Source: Planktomarina sp. (GTDB lineage Bacteria > Pseudomonadota > Alphaproteobacteria > Rhodobacterales > Rhodobacteraceae). From it: a DNA stretch of 61,424 bases. Below, piece after piece: positions 1 to 9,189 of the stretch (positions are counted from its first letter, which is position 1; each line of letters begins with the position of its first letter). The stretch is from NCBI GenBank assembly GCA_016780825.1, contig JADHLF010000009.1, positions 1 to 61,424 of the forward strand, in the 5' to 3' direction. The translations under genes were made by a program, and so were the position numbers. Below the pieces are notes generated by a model. That model made no database searches. It had not been told where the DNA came from and worked only from the letters and a program-made list of their open reading frames with translations.

Positions 1-2
1 AA

Positions 3-239
3 TTACAGCGTGCCATTCCCGATATTTCGCAAAGAATGCTCACGCAAACCCTACGCAAACTGGAGCGTGACGGACTTGTGAGCCGAAAAGTCACCCCGAG
101 CACGCCACCGCGCGTTGACTATGCCATCACTGAATTGGGTCATTCGTTGTTTGAACCCATCGGAGCAATGTCTCAATGGGCGATTGATAAACAACCAGAC
201 ATCCTACGAGCCCGCGATCAGTTTGACCGGCATTATTGA
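3..239 (+). CDS. HxlR-family transcriptional regulator (3' part)
   Basis: The gene runs in from the left edge, so its N-terminus is missing. The reading frame is open from position 3, before the first ATG at 36, and the residues there (LQRAIPDISQ) already match the family. The visible part is the recognition helix and wing of an HxlR-type winged-helix domain: a helix with MLTQTLRKLERDGLV, a basic wing (SRKVTPSTPPRVDYAIT) and the closing helix with SLFEPIGAMSQWA. Family members are small DNA-binding dimers (about 100-130 residues) that often sense redox or aldehyde stress and commonly act on a divergent neighbour. The target is probably outside the window to the left. The epimerase 118 bases downstream is in the same direction but looks functionally unrelated. 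Confidence 0.85.
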   Translation, partial: LQRAIPDISQRMLTQTLRKLERDGLVSRKVTPSTPPRVDYAITELGHSLFEPIGAMSQWAIDKQPDILRARDQFDRHY

Positions 240-357
240 CGCGGGTGGCTGCAACCGATTAAGTGCTGCATTAGAGCATGGCCCGTATGGGCGGCATTTG
301 AAATTGTTAATTTTTGGGGTCTTCGCCCTGCATTATAGTTATGACTAAGGGGCTCTC

Positions 358-1410
358 ATGCGCCGTGCATATATTACAGGTTCTGCCGGTTTCATCGGAT
401 TTTATCTGGCGGAATTGCTGTTGCAAGAGGGTTGGAGTGTCACAGGGCTAGACGGTCTAACTTACTATTATGATGTGCGGCTCAAGCATCGGCGGCTACA
501 AATGCTCGGCCAACACAAAAACTTCCATTCCATCAATGCCATGTTGGAAGACGAGGCTGCGGTCATGAACTCTGTCGCACAGGCCAAGCCGGATGTTATC
601 GTGCATCTGGCGGCGCAAGCGGGTGTGCGATACAGTCTGGAAAACCCACGGGCCTATATTGAAAGCAATGTGCTTGGCACGTTCAACGTGATGGAAGCGG
701 CCCGGGAGCATGGGGTGACGCATCTGATGATGGCGTCCACCTCTTCGGTATATGGTGCCAATACACAGATGCCCTTTCACGAAAATGATAAGGCCGATAC
801 CCCCCTAACCATCTATGCAGCAACAAAAAAAGCCAATGAGGCAATGGCCCATTCATATGCGCACTTGTCGGATATCCCAACAACAATGTTTCGGTTTTTT
901 ACCGTTTACGGCGCCTGGGGGCGTCCTGATCTGGCGCTTTACAAGTTTGTTGATGCCATGCTCGAAGGGCGGCCAATCGACATTTACAACAATGGCGACA
1001 TGTATCGTGATTTTACCCATGTAAAGGATTTGGTGCGCGGCATTCGCTTGTTGATGGATGTGCCGCCGGTGCGCCCTGCGCATCCATCCGATATCATGGA
1101 CGGAGACAGCCTCTCTCCTGTGGCACCGCATCGGGTGGTGAATATTGGTAATTCTGACAAGGTGCGGTTGATGGATTTCATTGATGCCATTGAACATTCC
1201 TTGGGACTTAAGGCCATCCGAAATTATATGCCCATGCAGCCGGGGGATGTGCCGGTGACATGGGCCGACACGTCACTTTTGCAAAAACTCACCAACTATC
1301 GTCCACAAACAGATTTTCGCGCGGGGGTCGATCAATTTGTGACTTGGTTCAAGTCCTATAAAGCAGAGCTGGAGGCCGAAGACTCACAGGGCCTCAAGTC
1401 GCAGGCTTGA
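358..1410 (+). CDS. UDP-glucuronate 4-epimerase-like NAD-dependent epimerase
   Basis: An extended short-chain dehydrogenase of 350 residues. It shows the NAD-binding glycine motif TGSAGFIG at residues 7-14, an SSVYG segment at about 129-133 carrying the catalytic Ser, and the YAATK catalytic Tyr/Lys pair at about 153-157. The N-terminal stretch around LTYYYDVRLKHRRL is typical of enzymes that interconvert UDP-glucuronate and UDP-galacturonate, used for capsule or LPS sugars. Substrate identity is inferred from overall resemblance; UDP-glucose 4-epimerase activity cannot be excluded. The ATG at 358 follows a weak purine-rich stretch. Its last 27 bases overlap the 3' end of the convergent DUF2793 gene, so no terminator separates them. 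No glycosyltransferases flank it, so it is not inside an obvious polysaccharide cluster. Confidence 0.88.
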   Translation: MRRAYITGSAGFIGFYLAELLLQEGWSVTGLDGLTYYYDVRLKHRRLQMLGQHKNFHSINAMLEDEAAVMNSVAQAKPDVIVHLAAQAGVRYSLENPRAYIESNVLGTFNVMEAAREHGVTHLMMASTSSVYGANTQMPFHENDKADTPLTIYAATKKANEAMAHSYAHLSDIPTTMFRFFTVYGAWGRPDLALYKFVDAMLEGRPIDIYNNGDMYRDFTHVKDLVRGIRLLMDVPPVRPAHPSDIMDGDSLSPVAPHRVVNIGNSDKVRLMDFIDAIEHSLGLKAIRNYMPMQPGDVPVTWADTSLLQKLTNYRPQTDFRAGVDQFVTWFKSYKAELEAEDSQGLKSQA

Positions 1411-3081
1411 GGGAACCAAAGAGAGGGATCCAGTGGCAAAATCTGGGTCTGGCACCTTAATATCCACCGCGCCAGAGGCCGCTTTTTGCGTGGCAGCATA
1501 GGGTTCTGGCGTCATTGAAATGCCAGCCAGATGCAGCCCATGGGCCGCGCCGGAATCAGCAAATCCGCTATAGCCCCCCGGGCGGTTGCTAAAATTCGGC
1601 AGCATCAGAATTTTGACAAAGGCCGTACCGGGCGGAAAATTTTTCACCTCATTGCGGCCCGAGGTGTCTATTCCGCCGATATAGTTGCAGGCGTGATACC
1701 AATCACCCGCGGTTGGCAGAACGGTTTGGTCCAATAGAGCCGGTTTGAGATTCCAACCGCTGTCCGTATTGGCCAAAGGCGTGCCGGCTGGCCAAATCCC
1801 GTTGGGATCATCCGGGTTGCCATCGGACTGTGCCAAAGGCGCTAAGAGTGTAATGCTGTGGTTGGCTTTATCCACCTGTGCCGGCGAGAAGAGACCTGTT
1901 TTAAAGTGCCGGCTGTAAAAGTCTTGGGCGTTGCCGCCCTGCGTGCGATAGGTGAAAAAGATCAAACCACATTTGTCTGAAGAGCTGTCCGCATCGTTCC
2001 AGCCCGAGGCATTGGTCACTGACACGGTGGTGTCACCCGGTGCCAAGGGTGCGGATAATGTGGTTAAACTGTCGACACCGCCCGATGCAAAGCGCATGTG
2101 ACAGGCGGAGGTGATCTGTTGAAAATCGGCATCAAAGGCCATGATGCCCATAACCTGCGCGTGGCGATCGCCGGTGGCTTGTTTAATATAGCTCTCCAAG
2201 CGGTAGGTTTTGCGCGCATCCACTGCGATAAATTCCGACGTGGTGAGATCAAAACCATGGTACCCTGTGAACAAAAAGCTGCCCGGCAAACCTGGAGTAT
2301 CGCCGGCATCATAGCTTAACGCGCTGGGCATATTATAAGAATTGCCCAAAGAGCCGTTGCCATTGCTGACCAAATTGCCGGCTTTCGAATTGGTATAATC
2401 GACCGTGACAATCGGACTTGCGCGGAAGTCTACTTGAGACAGCGTCGTATTTGGCAGCGTTACTGCACCGGTTGCACGGTCAACGGTCAAAGCCTGATGA
2501 AAATTGCTGCCATCAGGGCTGACTTTGATCTCGAAATTATCTGACCCGGCCAGGCCCATTTCGGCGCGGCCAGACCAGCCGGTTTGAAACAACAGGCTGC
2601 CAGTGTACCCCGGCTGATCCTTGTTGATTTTCAGTTGATGCCCGCCGGTCGTGTCGTGGGTCAGCAATGTTGCGTCGGAGGAAACCGCCAATCGGTTTGT
2701 CAAATCGGCGGATGTGTTGAGTCCAAGCTTGTCCAATTGCTCGGCAGTCGCTGTGGTGGCTGCGGTCCAGTGACCCTGTGAAAAGACCAGCAAGGCGCGC
2801 TCGTCTTGATCCCATGCGACCCAACCCTCCTTTGGCTGGATAATGCGCCACGCATTTTCTTCCCAATGGGCCAGCGACCCATCGAAGCCCGCCCAAGCGC
2901 CGGTCGCGCCGCTGGGCAGAATGTAGCGATCTCCAGCGACCGGGTTGGTGGGGGGTGCAGTTTGGGCCCGGCTGAGAACACTGAGTTGCACCACACCATC
3001 GAGCAGGCGCATGCCCTCATTATGGGTGACGTGCTTTTGCGCTTGGTAGGGCAGGGAGAGATTGGGCGAGACAGTGGACAT
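1384..3081 (-). CDS. DUF2793 domain protein, tail-fibre-like
   Basis: A 565-residue protein without signal peptide or membrane segment. Residues about 5-110 form a recognisable DUF2793 domain (SPNLSLPYQAQKHVTHNEG, then a PPTNPVAGDRYILP segment and repeated Trp-rich turns). Residues about 150-215 resemble phage tail-fibre shafts (TTGGHQLKINKDQPG; FEIKVSPDGSNFHQALTV). The remaining 350 residues are Gly/Ser/Asn-rich and beta-like, with no motif I recognise; a carbohydrate-binding role is plausible. DUF2793 proteins occur in prophages and, as I recall without being able to verify, among the dispersed tail-fibre genes of Rhodobacterales gene transfer agents. No other phage gene lies nearby. It overlaps the convergent epimerase by 27 bases and stands alone on its strand, 126 bases from glmM. 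Confidence 0.8.
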   Translation of the reverse strand: MSTVSPNLSLPYQAQKHVTHNEGMRLLDGVVQLSVLSRAQTAPPTNPVAGDRYILPSGATGAWAGFDGSLAHWEENAWRIIQPKEGWVAWDQDERALLVFSQGHWTAATTATAEQLDKLGLNTSADLTNRLAVSSDATLLTHDTTGGHQLKINKDQPGYTGSLLFQTGWSGRAEMGLAGSDNFEIKVSPDGSNFHQALTVDRATGAVTLPNTTLSQVDFRASPIVTVDYTNSKAGNLVSNGNGSLGNSYNMPSALSYDAGDTPGLPGSFLFTGYHGFDLTTSEFIAVDARKTYRLESYIKQATGDRHAQVMGIMAFDADFQQITSACHMRFASGGVDSLTTLSAPLAPGDTTVSVTNASGWNDADSSSDKCGLIFFTYRTQGGNAQDFYSRHFKTGLFSPAQVDKANHSITLLAPLAQSDGNPDDPNGIWPAGTPLANTDSGWNLKPALLDQTVLPTAGDWYHACNYIGGIDTSGRNEVKNFPPGTAFVKILMLPNFSNRPGGYSGFADSGAAHGLHLAGISMTPEPYAATQKAASGAVDIKVPDPDFATGSLSLVPSSLRLEAL

Positions 3082-3207
3082 GGTTCAAGACCCTTTGCAA
3101 GATGACGTTTCAGCGATCATCTCGCAAAGAGTTAATGGAATTCTATCCAGAGCGCGCGGGCGCGATCATAAATGTTAAACTTTTCGCGCGGGATGTTGAT
3201 TTTGGCC

Positions 3208-4551
3208 CTAGGCTGCGTCTTGCACCGCTTGCGAGACAGTTTCTGCAACCGCGTTGAGCAAGGTTTCATCTTCCGCCTCCACCATCACCCGAATAAGTGG
3301 CTCAGTGCCGGACTTACGAATGAGCAGACGTCCCTTGCCCAATAAGGAGGCCTCCGCATCTTGGATGGCCGATTGCACTGAAGCGGCCTCCAACGGAGCC
3401 ATACCCTCGGAAAATCTCACATTCTTAAGAACTTGTGGGCAGGGCGAGAAAACCTTGGCCAATTCGCTGGCCCGCTGGCCCGTTTCCACCATGGCGGCCA
3501 GAAATTGTAATCCAGCCAAAAGACCATCGCCGGTCGTGGCGTAATCACTCATCACGATATGGCCCGATTGTTCACCACCAAGATTGAACCCGCCCTGTCG
3601 CATGGCATCCACCACATAACGGTCGCCCACATCTGTGCGGTGTAGATCAATACCCTGACCGCTCAGCCAGCGTTCAAGGCCTAAATTGGACATGACCGTG
3701 GCCACCAAAGCGCCGCCCCGGAGCTCTCCGCTCTTGGCCCAGCGCGCGGCGATCAATCCCATAAGCTGATCCCCGTCGGCGATCTGGCCTTTTTCGTCAA
3801 TAATGGCGATCCGGTCTGCATCACCGTCCAGGCAGATCCCAATATCGGCCTCATGCTGCAACACCGCATCAACGGCGGCTTTCGGCGCAGTGGATCCCAC
3901 ACCTTTGTTGATATTATAGCCATTGGGCTGCACGCCAATGGCAATGACCTCCGCGCCAAGCTCCCAAAGCACCTCAGGGGCCGTGCGATATGCGGCGCCA
4001 TTGGCGCAATCAATCACAACTTTTAACCCGTCTAAACGCTTGCCCGTTGGAAAGGTCGCCTTTGCGGCCTCAACATATCGACCAATGGCGCTTTCGATGC
4101 GGTTGGCCCGCCCAATGTTGTCCGGCAAGCAGAGATCTACATCCCCTTCAAACAAAGCTTCAATTTCCATCTCGGCGGCGTCTGACAGTTTATAACCATC
4201 TGGACCGAAAAACTTGATGCCATTGTCGTGATGCGGATTGTGACTGGCGGTGATCATTACGCCTACATCTGCGCGCATGGAATGGGTGAGCATGCCGACG
4301 GCGGGTGTCGGAATTGGTCCCAACAGGACCACATCCATGCCGGTTGACAAAAACCCAGCAGTGAGCGCGTTTTCAATCATATAGCCTGATCTGCGTGTAT
4401 CCTTACCAATCACGACACGGTGGCCCGGGGAGGCGTCACGCCGAAAAAAACGCCCAGCCGCCGCCGCAAGCCGCAGCGCGGTTTCAGCGGTCATGGGATA
4501 GGTATTTGCCGTGCCGCGGACGCCATCCGTTCCAAACAGGTTTCGTGTCAT
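3208..4551 (-). CDS. glmM: phosphoglucosamine mutase
   Basis: Interconverts glucosamine-6-phosphate and glucosamine-1-phosphate for UDP-GlcNAc, the precursor of peptidoglycan and lipid A. The 447-residue length is standard. Visible are the N-terminal LFGTDGVRG signature, the active-site phosphoserine loop TASHNPHHDNG (Ser at about 103), the metal-binding loop CLDGDADR, and the C-terminal phosphate-binding RKSGTEP loop. The start is placed at the ATG at 4551 because GAGAGGGA lies just upstream of it and the protein then begins like its relatives. An in-frame TTG at 4566 would add five residues and remove the spacing to the ribosome-binding site. It is transcribed alone; ubiB on the same strand ends 114 bases upstream. 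Confidence 0.97.
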   Translation of the reverse strand: MTRNLFGTDGVRGTANTYPMTAETALRLAAAAGRFFRRDASPGHRVVIGKDTRRSGYMIENALTAGFLSTGMDVVLLGPIPTPAVGMLTHSMRADVGVMITASHNPHHDNGIKFFGPDGYKLSDAAEMEIEALFEGDVDLCLPDNIGRANRIESAIGRYVEAAKATFPTGKRLDGLKVVIDCANGAAYRTAPEVLWELGAEVIAIGVQPNGYNINKGVGSTAPKAAVDAVLQHEADIGICLDGDADRIAIIDEKGQIADGDQLMGLIAARWAKSGELRGGALVATVMSNLGLERWLSGQGIDLHRTDVGDRYVVDAMRQGGFNLGGEQSGHIVMSDYATTGDGLLAGLQFLAAMVETGQRASELAKVFSPCPQVLKNVRFSEGMAPLEAASVQSAIQDAEASLLGKGRLLIRKSGTEPLIRVMVEAEDETLLNAVAETVSQAVQDAA

Positions 4552-4665
4552 AAAGTTCCCTCTCAAATCGCTGTGGTCCTAGATTGAAGATCAGCGGGTA
4601 TCCGTCTTGATGTGATAGTGCCGAGTTATGGGTTAAAAGATGTTTAGTCTAAATATTATAAAAAT

Positions 4666-6195
4666 TTAAATAAAATGTGCTGCAAGCCAACCGCCTCCAC
4701 CTCCAACAAGAAAGGCGAGCAAAAGCCACCGCTTCTTCATTCCGTGTTTTTGCGCGTTGGGCTGCGCTGTGTTGTAGGTTCGGATCAAGGCCGCTTCCGC
4801 AAGCTGGGGCAGCTTTGGCCCGAAGCGTGACAGTACACGGGCTGTCTTCAGCAGGTCTTTCATCAAGGCCTTCGGCCCGATGCTTTGTTTAATGTAATCT
4901 TCTACAATAGGTTTTGCGACTTCCCAGATGTTAATCTGCGGATGCAAACTGCGTGCAACCCCCTCCACAACAACCATCGTGCGTTGCAGCAAGATGAGTT
5001 CGGTTCTGGTCTCCATGCCAAACTGTTCTGTGACGTCAAATAAATAGGTTAATACCCGACCCATGCTGATCTGGGTGGCATCCATGCCAAAAATCGGCTC
5101 CCCGACCGCTCTGAGGGCGCGGGCAAATTCATCGACATCTTTATCCGCCGGCACATATCCAGCCTCAAAATGCACCTCCGCCACGCGCTTGTAATCGCGG
5201 CGAATAAAGCCGAAGAGAATTTCTGCATAGACTCGTCGGGTATATTCATCAATTCGGCCCATAATGCCGAAATCATAGGCAATCACATCGCCATTGGCGG
5301 CGATCTTGATATTTCCCTGATGTAAATCGGCGTGAAAAAAGCCGTCGCGCAATGCGTGCGACAAAAACAATTGCAAAATTCGCTCGCCAATGCGCCGTCG
5401 GTCATGTCCGGCAGCATCAAGGGCGGCATTGTCCCCGGCAGAGATCCCCTCGGCCCAATCCATAGTCATGACGTTTTTGCCCGAGAGGCTCCAATTGATT
5501 TGCGGCAATTGAAATCCTTCGTCGGAGTCCGTGTTGGCGGCAAATTCTCCTGCGGCACTGCTTTCCAGCCGCAGATCCAACTCGCCGAGAACCACGCCTT
5601 CAAAATGCGCGATCACATCGAGTGGACGCAGGCGCCGCGCGCCGGGGGCCAGAACTTCAACCATCCGGGCCGCGAAGTAAAACGCATCAATATCTCGGCG
5701 AAAAGCGCGTTCAATGCCGGGGCGCAAAACTTTTACGGCGACATCTGCACCATCTGAGGCCAATTTTGCGCGGTGGACCTGAGCAATAGAGGCGGCGGCG
5801 ACGGGTGCACTAAAGTCTTGAAAGATGGATGCCAAGGGTCGCTCGAGCTCTGCCTCGATCATTTTTTGCGCTTCGGCGATTGGAAAAGGCGGCAATTTAT
5901 CTTGCAGCACCCGCAATTGAACGGCCAGCTCATCGCCAACCACATCCGGGCGGGTCGATAGGATTTGCCCGAATTTGATATAGGCCGGGCCCAAAGCGGT
6001 CAGCGCCCGGGTGACCGGTGGCATTGCAGGATCACCCTTGTAACCCAACCATTGAAATGGCCAACCAAGAATTTTCGCGGCCAAGCGCAGGCCAACGGGC
6101 GCTTGATAGGCATTGAGGATCACATTCATCGCCCCCGTGCGCTCAAATGTTGCGCCGGTGCGGATCAGACGAAAAATATTATGCGGACCGCGCAT
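4666..6195 (-). CDS. ubiB: ubiquinone biosynthesis kinase-like protein UbiB
   Basis: Member of the UbiB/ADCK atypical kinase family needed for ubiquinone synthesis, probably helping handle lipid-soluble intermediates at the inner membrane. The family-specific KxGQ motif is at residues 74-77 (KFGQ), followed by STRPDVVG. The kinase-like core contains AVKVLRPGIE, the HADLHQGNI catalytic loop and the DFGIMG metal-binding triad. One hydrophobic segment near the C-terminus (LLLAFLVGGGGGWLAA) anchors it. Length is 509 residues. The ATG at 6195 directly follows the ubiE TAG stop with no spacer, so the two are translationally coupled in a ubiE-ubiB operon, a common arrangement. Confidence 0.96.
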   Translation of the reverse strand: MRGPHNIFRLIRTGATFERTGAMNVILNAYQAPVGLRLAAKILGWPFQWLGYKGDPAMPPVTRALTALGPAYIKFGQILSTRPDVVGDELAVQLRVLQDKLPPFPIAEAQKMIEAELERPLASIFQDFSAPVAAASIAQVHRAKLASDGADVAVKVLRPGIERAFRRDIDAFYFAARMVEVLAPGARRLRPLDVIAHFEGVVLGELDLRLESSAAGEFAANTDSDEGFQLPQINWSLSGKNVMTMDWAEGISAGDNAALDAAGHDRRRIGERILQLFLSHALRDGFFHADLHQGNIKIAANGDVIAYDFGIMGRIDEYTRRVYAEILFGFIRRDYKRVAEVHFEAGYVPADKDVDEFARALRAVGEPIFGMDATQISMGRVLTYLFDVTEQFGMETRTELILLQRTMVVVEGVARSLHPQINIWEVAKPIVEDYIKQSIGPKALMKDLLKTARVLSRFGPKLPQLAEAALIRTYNTAQPNAQKHGMKKRWLLLAFLVGGGGGWLAAHFI

Positions 6196-6948
6196 CTAGA
6201 TTTTCCATCCCGAATGCAGGGCTGCGATTCCGAGCGAGAGGTTGCGATAGCTGGTATTTTCAAATCCTGCCTGCTGCACCATGCTTAAAAACGTCTCTTG
6301 ATCGGGAAACTTGCGAATCGATTCGACAAGATACTGATAGCTGTCACGGTCATTGGCGATCATCTGGCCCATGCGTGGAATCACATTGAAGGAGTAGAGA
6401 TCATAGGCCTTCTGCGCCAAAGGCACGGGAATTTGACTGAATTCCAAAACCATCAACCGCCCCCCAGGACGCAGGACGCGGAAGGCCTCATTTAAGGCTT
6501 CTTGTGGCCGGGTTACATTCCGAATGCCAAAGCTTATTGTGTAGACATCAAAACTATTGTCGGCAAAGGGCAGGGCCATGGCGTCACCGACAACCCAATC
6601 CAAGTTATCAACCATTTGCGCAGATTCAGCACGTTTGCGCCCTTCGATGAGCATATTTTCAGTGATATCAAGGACGGTGGCATGACCCGATCCCGCGCGT
6701 TTGAGAAACTTAAAACTGATGTCCCCAGTGCCACCGGCGACATCAAGAAGTTTCTGCCCGGGTCTTGGGGCCAGCCAATCCATCATCGCCTCTTTCCAGA
6801 TGCGGTGAATGCCAACACTCATGACATCATTCATCACGTCATATTTGCTTGCCACTGAGGTGAAAACACCCTGCACTTTGCCGGCCTTTTCGGCCTCTGG
6901 AATGGTTTCGAAACCAAAATGGGTTGTGTCTTCACCAGTGTCTTGCAT
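6196..6948 (-). CDS. ubiE: ubiquinone/menaquinone methyltransferase UbiE
   Basis: SAM-dependent C-methyltransferase acting on 2-polyprenyl-6-methoxy-1,4-benzoquinol in ubiquinone synthesis. SAM motif I is LLDVAGGTGD (residues about 67-76), and the family signatures around YDVMNDVMSVGIHRIWK and FGIRNVTRPQEALNEA are intact. The reading frame extends more than 300 bases upstream, but that extension has no family resemblance and overlaps the divergent mutM. The ATG at 6948 gives the usual 250 residues. It is first gene of ubiE-ubiB, with the ubiB start abutting its stop codon. The divergent promoter region shared with mutM is only 82 bases. Confidence 0.97.
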   Translation of the reverse strand: MQDTGEDTTHFGFETIPEAEKAGKVQGVFTSVASKYDVMNDVMSVGIHRIWKEAMMDWLAPRPGQKLLDVAGGTGDISFKFLKRAGSGHATVLDITENMLIEGRKRAESAQMVDNLDWVVGDAMALPFADNSFDVYTISFGIRNVTRPQEALNEAFRVLRPGGRLMVLEFSQIPVPLAQKAYDLYSFNVIPRMGQMIANDRDSYQYLVESIRKFPDQETFLSMVQQAGFENTSYRNLSLGIAALHSGWKI

Positions 6949-7030
6949 GGAACAGGCCTTTTGTGACTTCACCCCCCTTATAATACGCAGGACGGCTGAT
7001 ACAATGAGCTCTACGAGAAGGAAGCCCGAG

Positions 7031-7882
7031 ATGCCCGAATTACCAGAGGTTGAAACAGTCCGCCGCGGCTTGCAACCGGCGATGCAGGACCAAAAAATTA
7101 TGCGTGCCGAGGTGAACCGGCCTGATTTGCGCTGGCCCTTTCCGCTCGACATGGCGCAACGCTTGACCGGGGCGCGGGTATTGCGGCTTTGGAGGCGCTC
7201 GAAATATATTCTTTTAGACTTGGATACACAGGAAACTTTGATTGTGCATCTCGGGATGTCTGGTCGCATGCTGGTTTCGGGTCAACAAATTGGGGAGTTT
7301 TACCAAGACCACCCTGCACCGGAAAAACACGATCATGTGGTGTTTCACATGGAAAATGAGACACGGGTGACCTTCAATGACGCCAGACGTTTCGGCGCGA
7401 TGGATCTTGCGCCGACCGCGGAGGTTGAAATGCATAAGATGCTCTCCAGCCTTGGACCGGAGCCATTGAGCAATTATTTAGACGACACCTATCTGGCCGC
7501 AGCACTCGCGGGGCGCAACACGCCGATAAAGTCGGCACTCCTGGACCAACGACTCATCGCCGGCTTGGGCAATATTTATGTTTGCGAAGTGCTCTTTCGT
7601 GCAAAAATTTCACCCATGCGCCGGGCCAAGGACCTGTCAAAAAGCCAAGTGGGCAGTTTGGTGCCGATCATTCGGACGGTGCTGGAAGAGGCGATTGAAG
7701 CCGGTGGCTCTAGTCTTAAAGATTACCGTCAAACAGGGGGGGAGTTGGGCTATTTTCAGCATAGTTTTCATGTTTATGACCGAGAATCTGAGCCCTGCAA
7801 ACATGCGGGATGCGGCGGCACAATTGCGCGGGTGAGCCAATCGGGGCGGTCTAGCTTCTATTGTCCAACCTGTCAGAGATAG
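7031..7882 (+). CDS. mutM: formamidopyrimidine-DNA glycosylase (Fpg/MutM)
   Basis: Bifunctional glycosylase/AP lyase that removes 8-oxoguanine and formamidopyrimidines. The start is fixed by chemistry: only the ATG at 7031 gives MPELPEVET, where the exposed N-terminal Pro2 is the nucleophile and Glu3 the acid. The longer upstream frame would bury them. The H2TH region contains the RLIAGLGNIYVCEVLF segment, and the C-terminal zinc finger (residues about 250-280) has the Cys pattern CKHAGC...YCPTC. Length is 283 residues, normal for the family. It is divergent from ubiE and 62 bases upstream of the enoyl-CoA hydratase gene. Confidence 0.98.
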   Translation: MPELPEVETVRRGLQPAMQDQKIMRAEVNRPDLRWPFPLDMAQRLTGARVLRLWRRSKYILLDLDTQETLIVHLGMSGRMLVSGQQIGEFYQDHPAPEKHDHVVFHMENETRVTFNDARRFGAMDLAPTAEVEMHKMLSSLGPEPLSNYLDDTYLAAALAGRNTPIKSALLDQRLIAGLGNIYVCEVLFRAKISPMRRAKDLSKSQVGSLVPIIRTVLEEAIEAGGSSLKDYRQTGGELGYFQHSFHVYDRESEPCKHAGCGGTIARVSQSGRSSFYCPTCQR

Positions 7883-7944
7883 CTTGAAATAGGCGGCGAA
7901 CGTGGTAGGCCTAAACGCCTGATAGAGGCAATGCTGGGACCACC

Positions 7945-8721
7945 ATGGCTTATGAGACCATCATCGTAGAGATTGCAGATCATATCTGCGTCATCAAATT
8001 GAACCGCCCATCGGCGCTGAATGCGCTGAACAGTCAGCTGGTGGCGGAGCTCGGCGATGCGGTGCGCCAGGCGGACGCGAATGATAAAGTGCGCTGCATG
8101 GTGATTACCGGATCGGAGAAAGCCTTTGCCGCCGGGGCCGATATCACTGAGATGGCAGAAAAGAGCTTTGTGGACGTTGTGTCCGATGATCTATTCGGCG
8201 CCAGCATGAGCCCGCTGCAAGAGGCCCGCAAACCCATAATTGCAGCCGTTGCAGGCTACGCATTGGGCGGTGGTTGTGAGTTGGCGATGCTGTGTGACTT
8301 TATCATTTGTGCCGATAACGCAAAGTTTGGACAGCCAGAGATCAATCTTGGGGTCATCGCTGGCATTGGCGGCACGCAGCGCTTGACCCGATTCGTTGGA
8401 AAATCCAAAGCCATGGATATGCATTTGACCGGGCGCTTTATGGATGCGGCGGAAGCAGAGCGCTCAGGGCTGGTGAGCCGTGTGGTGCCGGTGAAAAAAT
8501 TGATGGAAGTTGCCCTAGAGGTCGCTGGGAAAATTGCTGAGAAATCGCAAATCTCCATCAAAGCGGCGAAGGATGCGGTGAACCGGTCCTATGAGACCAC
8601 TTTGGCCGAAGGCCTGTTGTTTGAGCGGCGTGTGTTTCATTCGATGTTCGCAACAGAAGACCAAAAAGAGGGTATGGCGGCCTTTGTTGAAAAAAGAGAG
8701 CCACAATTTCGCGATAAATAA
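7945..8721 (+). CDS. enoyl-CoA hydratase (crotonase family)
   Basis: A 258-residue crotonase-fold enzyme, expected to hydrate 2-enoyl-CoA in beta-oxidation. The oxyanion-hole loops are visible (AFAAGADI at about 60-67; ALGGGCELAM at 106-115), and both catalytic glutamates of mitochondrial-type enoyl-CoA hydratase are present at about residues 112 (CELAM) and 132 (GQPEINLG). This makes hydratase activity likelier than a dehydrogenase or isomerase role. It is followed by rpsT after 149 bases. It is probably either co-transcribed with mutM or driven from the 62-base gap. Confidence 0.93.
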   Translation: MAYETIIVEIADHICVIKLNRPSALNALNSQLVAELGDAVRQADANDKVRCMVITGSEKAFAAGADITEMAEKSFVDVVSDDLFGASMSPLQEARKPIIAAVAGYALGGGCELAMLCDFIICADNAKFGQPEINLGVIAGIGGTQRLTRFVGKSKAMDMHLTGRFMDAAEAERSGLVSRVVPVKKLMEVALEVAGKIAEKSQISIKAAKDAVNRSYETTLAEGLLFERRVFHSMFATEDQKEGMAAFVEKREPQFRDK

Positions 8722-8870
8722 GCAGAATGGCTTTGCATCTCCTTAGAAAGCGGCTATAGACCGCGTCAGAAAATGCGCGTGTGGCCCGCTTGGCTTTAGA
8801 TAATCCGGTCCAAACGGTATGGGCCTAGCGGTAAGACGTGTGGCACAAGATTAAGTTAGGACCTGATAAC

Positions 8871-9134
8871 ATGGCAAATTCACCACAAGCAAAGAAGCGC
8901 GCACGTCAAATCGAGCGCCGCACAGCGGTCAACAAAGCCCGCAAATCCCGGATCCGCACATTTTTGCGTGCTGTTGAAGAAGCTATTGCTTCTGGCGACA
9001 AAGCCGCATCCATCGCCGCGCTTCGCGCCGCACAGCCAGAGCTGATGCGCGGTGTGACAAAAGGCATCTTTCACAAAAACACAGCATCGCGCAAAATTTC
9101 GCGCTTGGCGTCACGGGTTAAAGCTCTGTCTTAA
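8871..9134 (+). CDS. rpsT: 30S ribosomal protein S20
   Basis: An 87-residue, strongly basic protein binding 16S rRNA early in small-subunit assembly. It begins MANSPQAKKRARQ, the conserved S20 start. An in-frame GTG upstream (8838) would add eleven residues unlike the family. The ATG at 8871 is preceded by AGGACC at a suitable distance. It lies immediately upstream of the dnaA region, a placement seen in many alphaproteobacteria, and is closed by the terminator at 9160-9189. Confidence 0.98.
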   Translation: MANSPQAKKRARQIERRTAVNKARKSRIRTFLRAVEEAIASGDKAASIAALRAAQPELMRGVTKGIFHKNTASRKISRLASRVKALS

Positions 9135-9159
9135 TCATCGTTACAAATTAATGAATTTT

Positions 9160-9189
9160 GGGCGCGGGGTAATTTCCGCGCCCTTTTTC
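9160..9189 (+). terminator. Rho-independent terminator after rpsT
   Basis: A perfect 8-base-pair stem, GGGCGCGG (9160-9167) with CCGCGCCC (9176-9183), an 8-base loop, and a run of five T directly after. It sits 25 bases after the rpsT stop codon and isolates dnaA from rpsT transcription. Confidence 0.95.

Noticed and set aside
4633..4647. Near-CtrA site TTAA-N7-TTAG between glmM and ubiB
   Set aside because: One mismatch and a location between two same-strand genes make it weak.
6809..7030. Long N-terminal extension of mutM
   Set aside because: Fpg needs Pro2 exposed after Met removal; only the ATG at 7031 gives this, and the extension overlaps ubiE.
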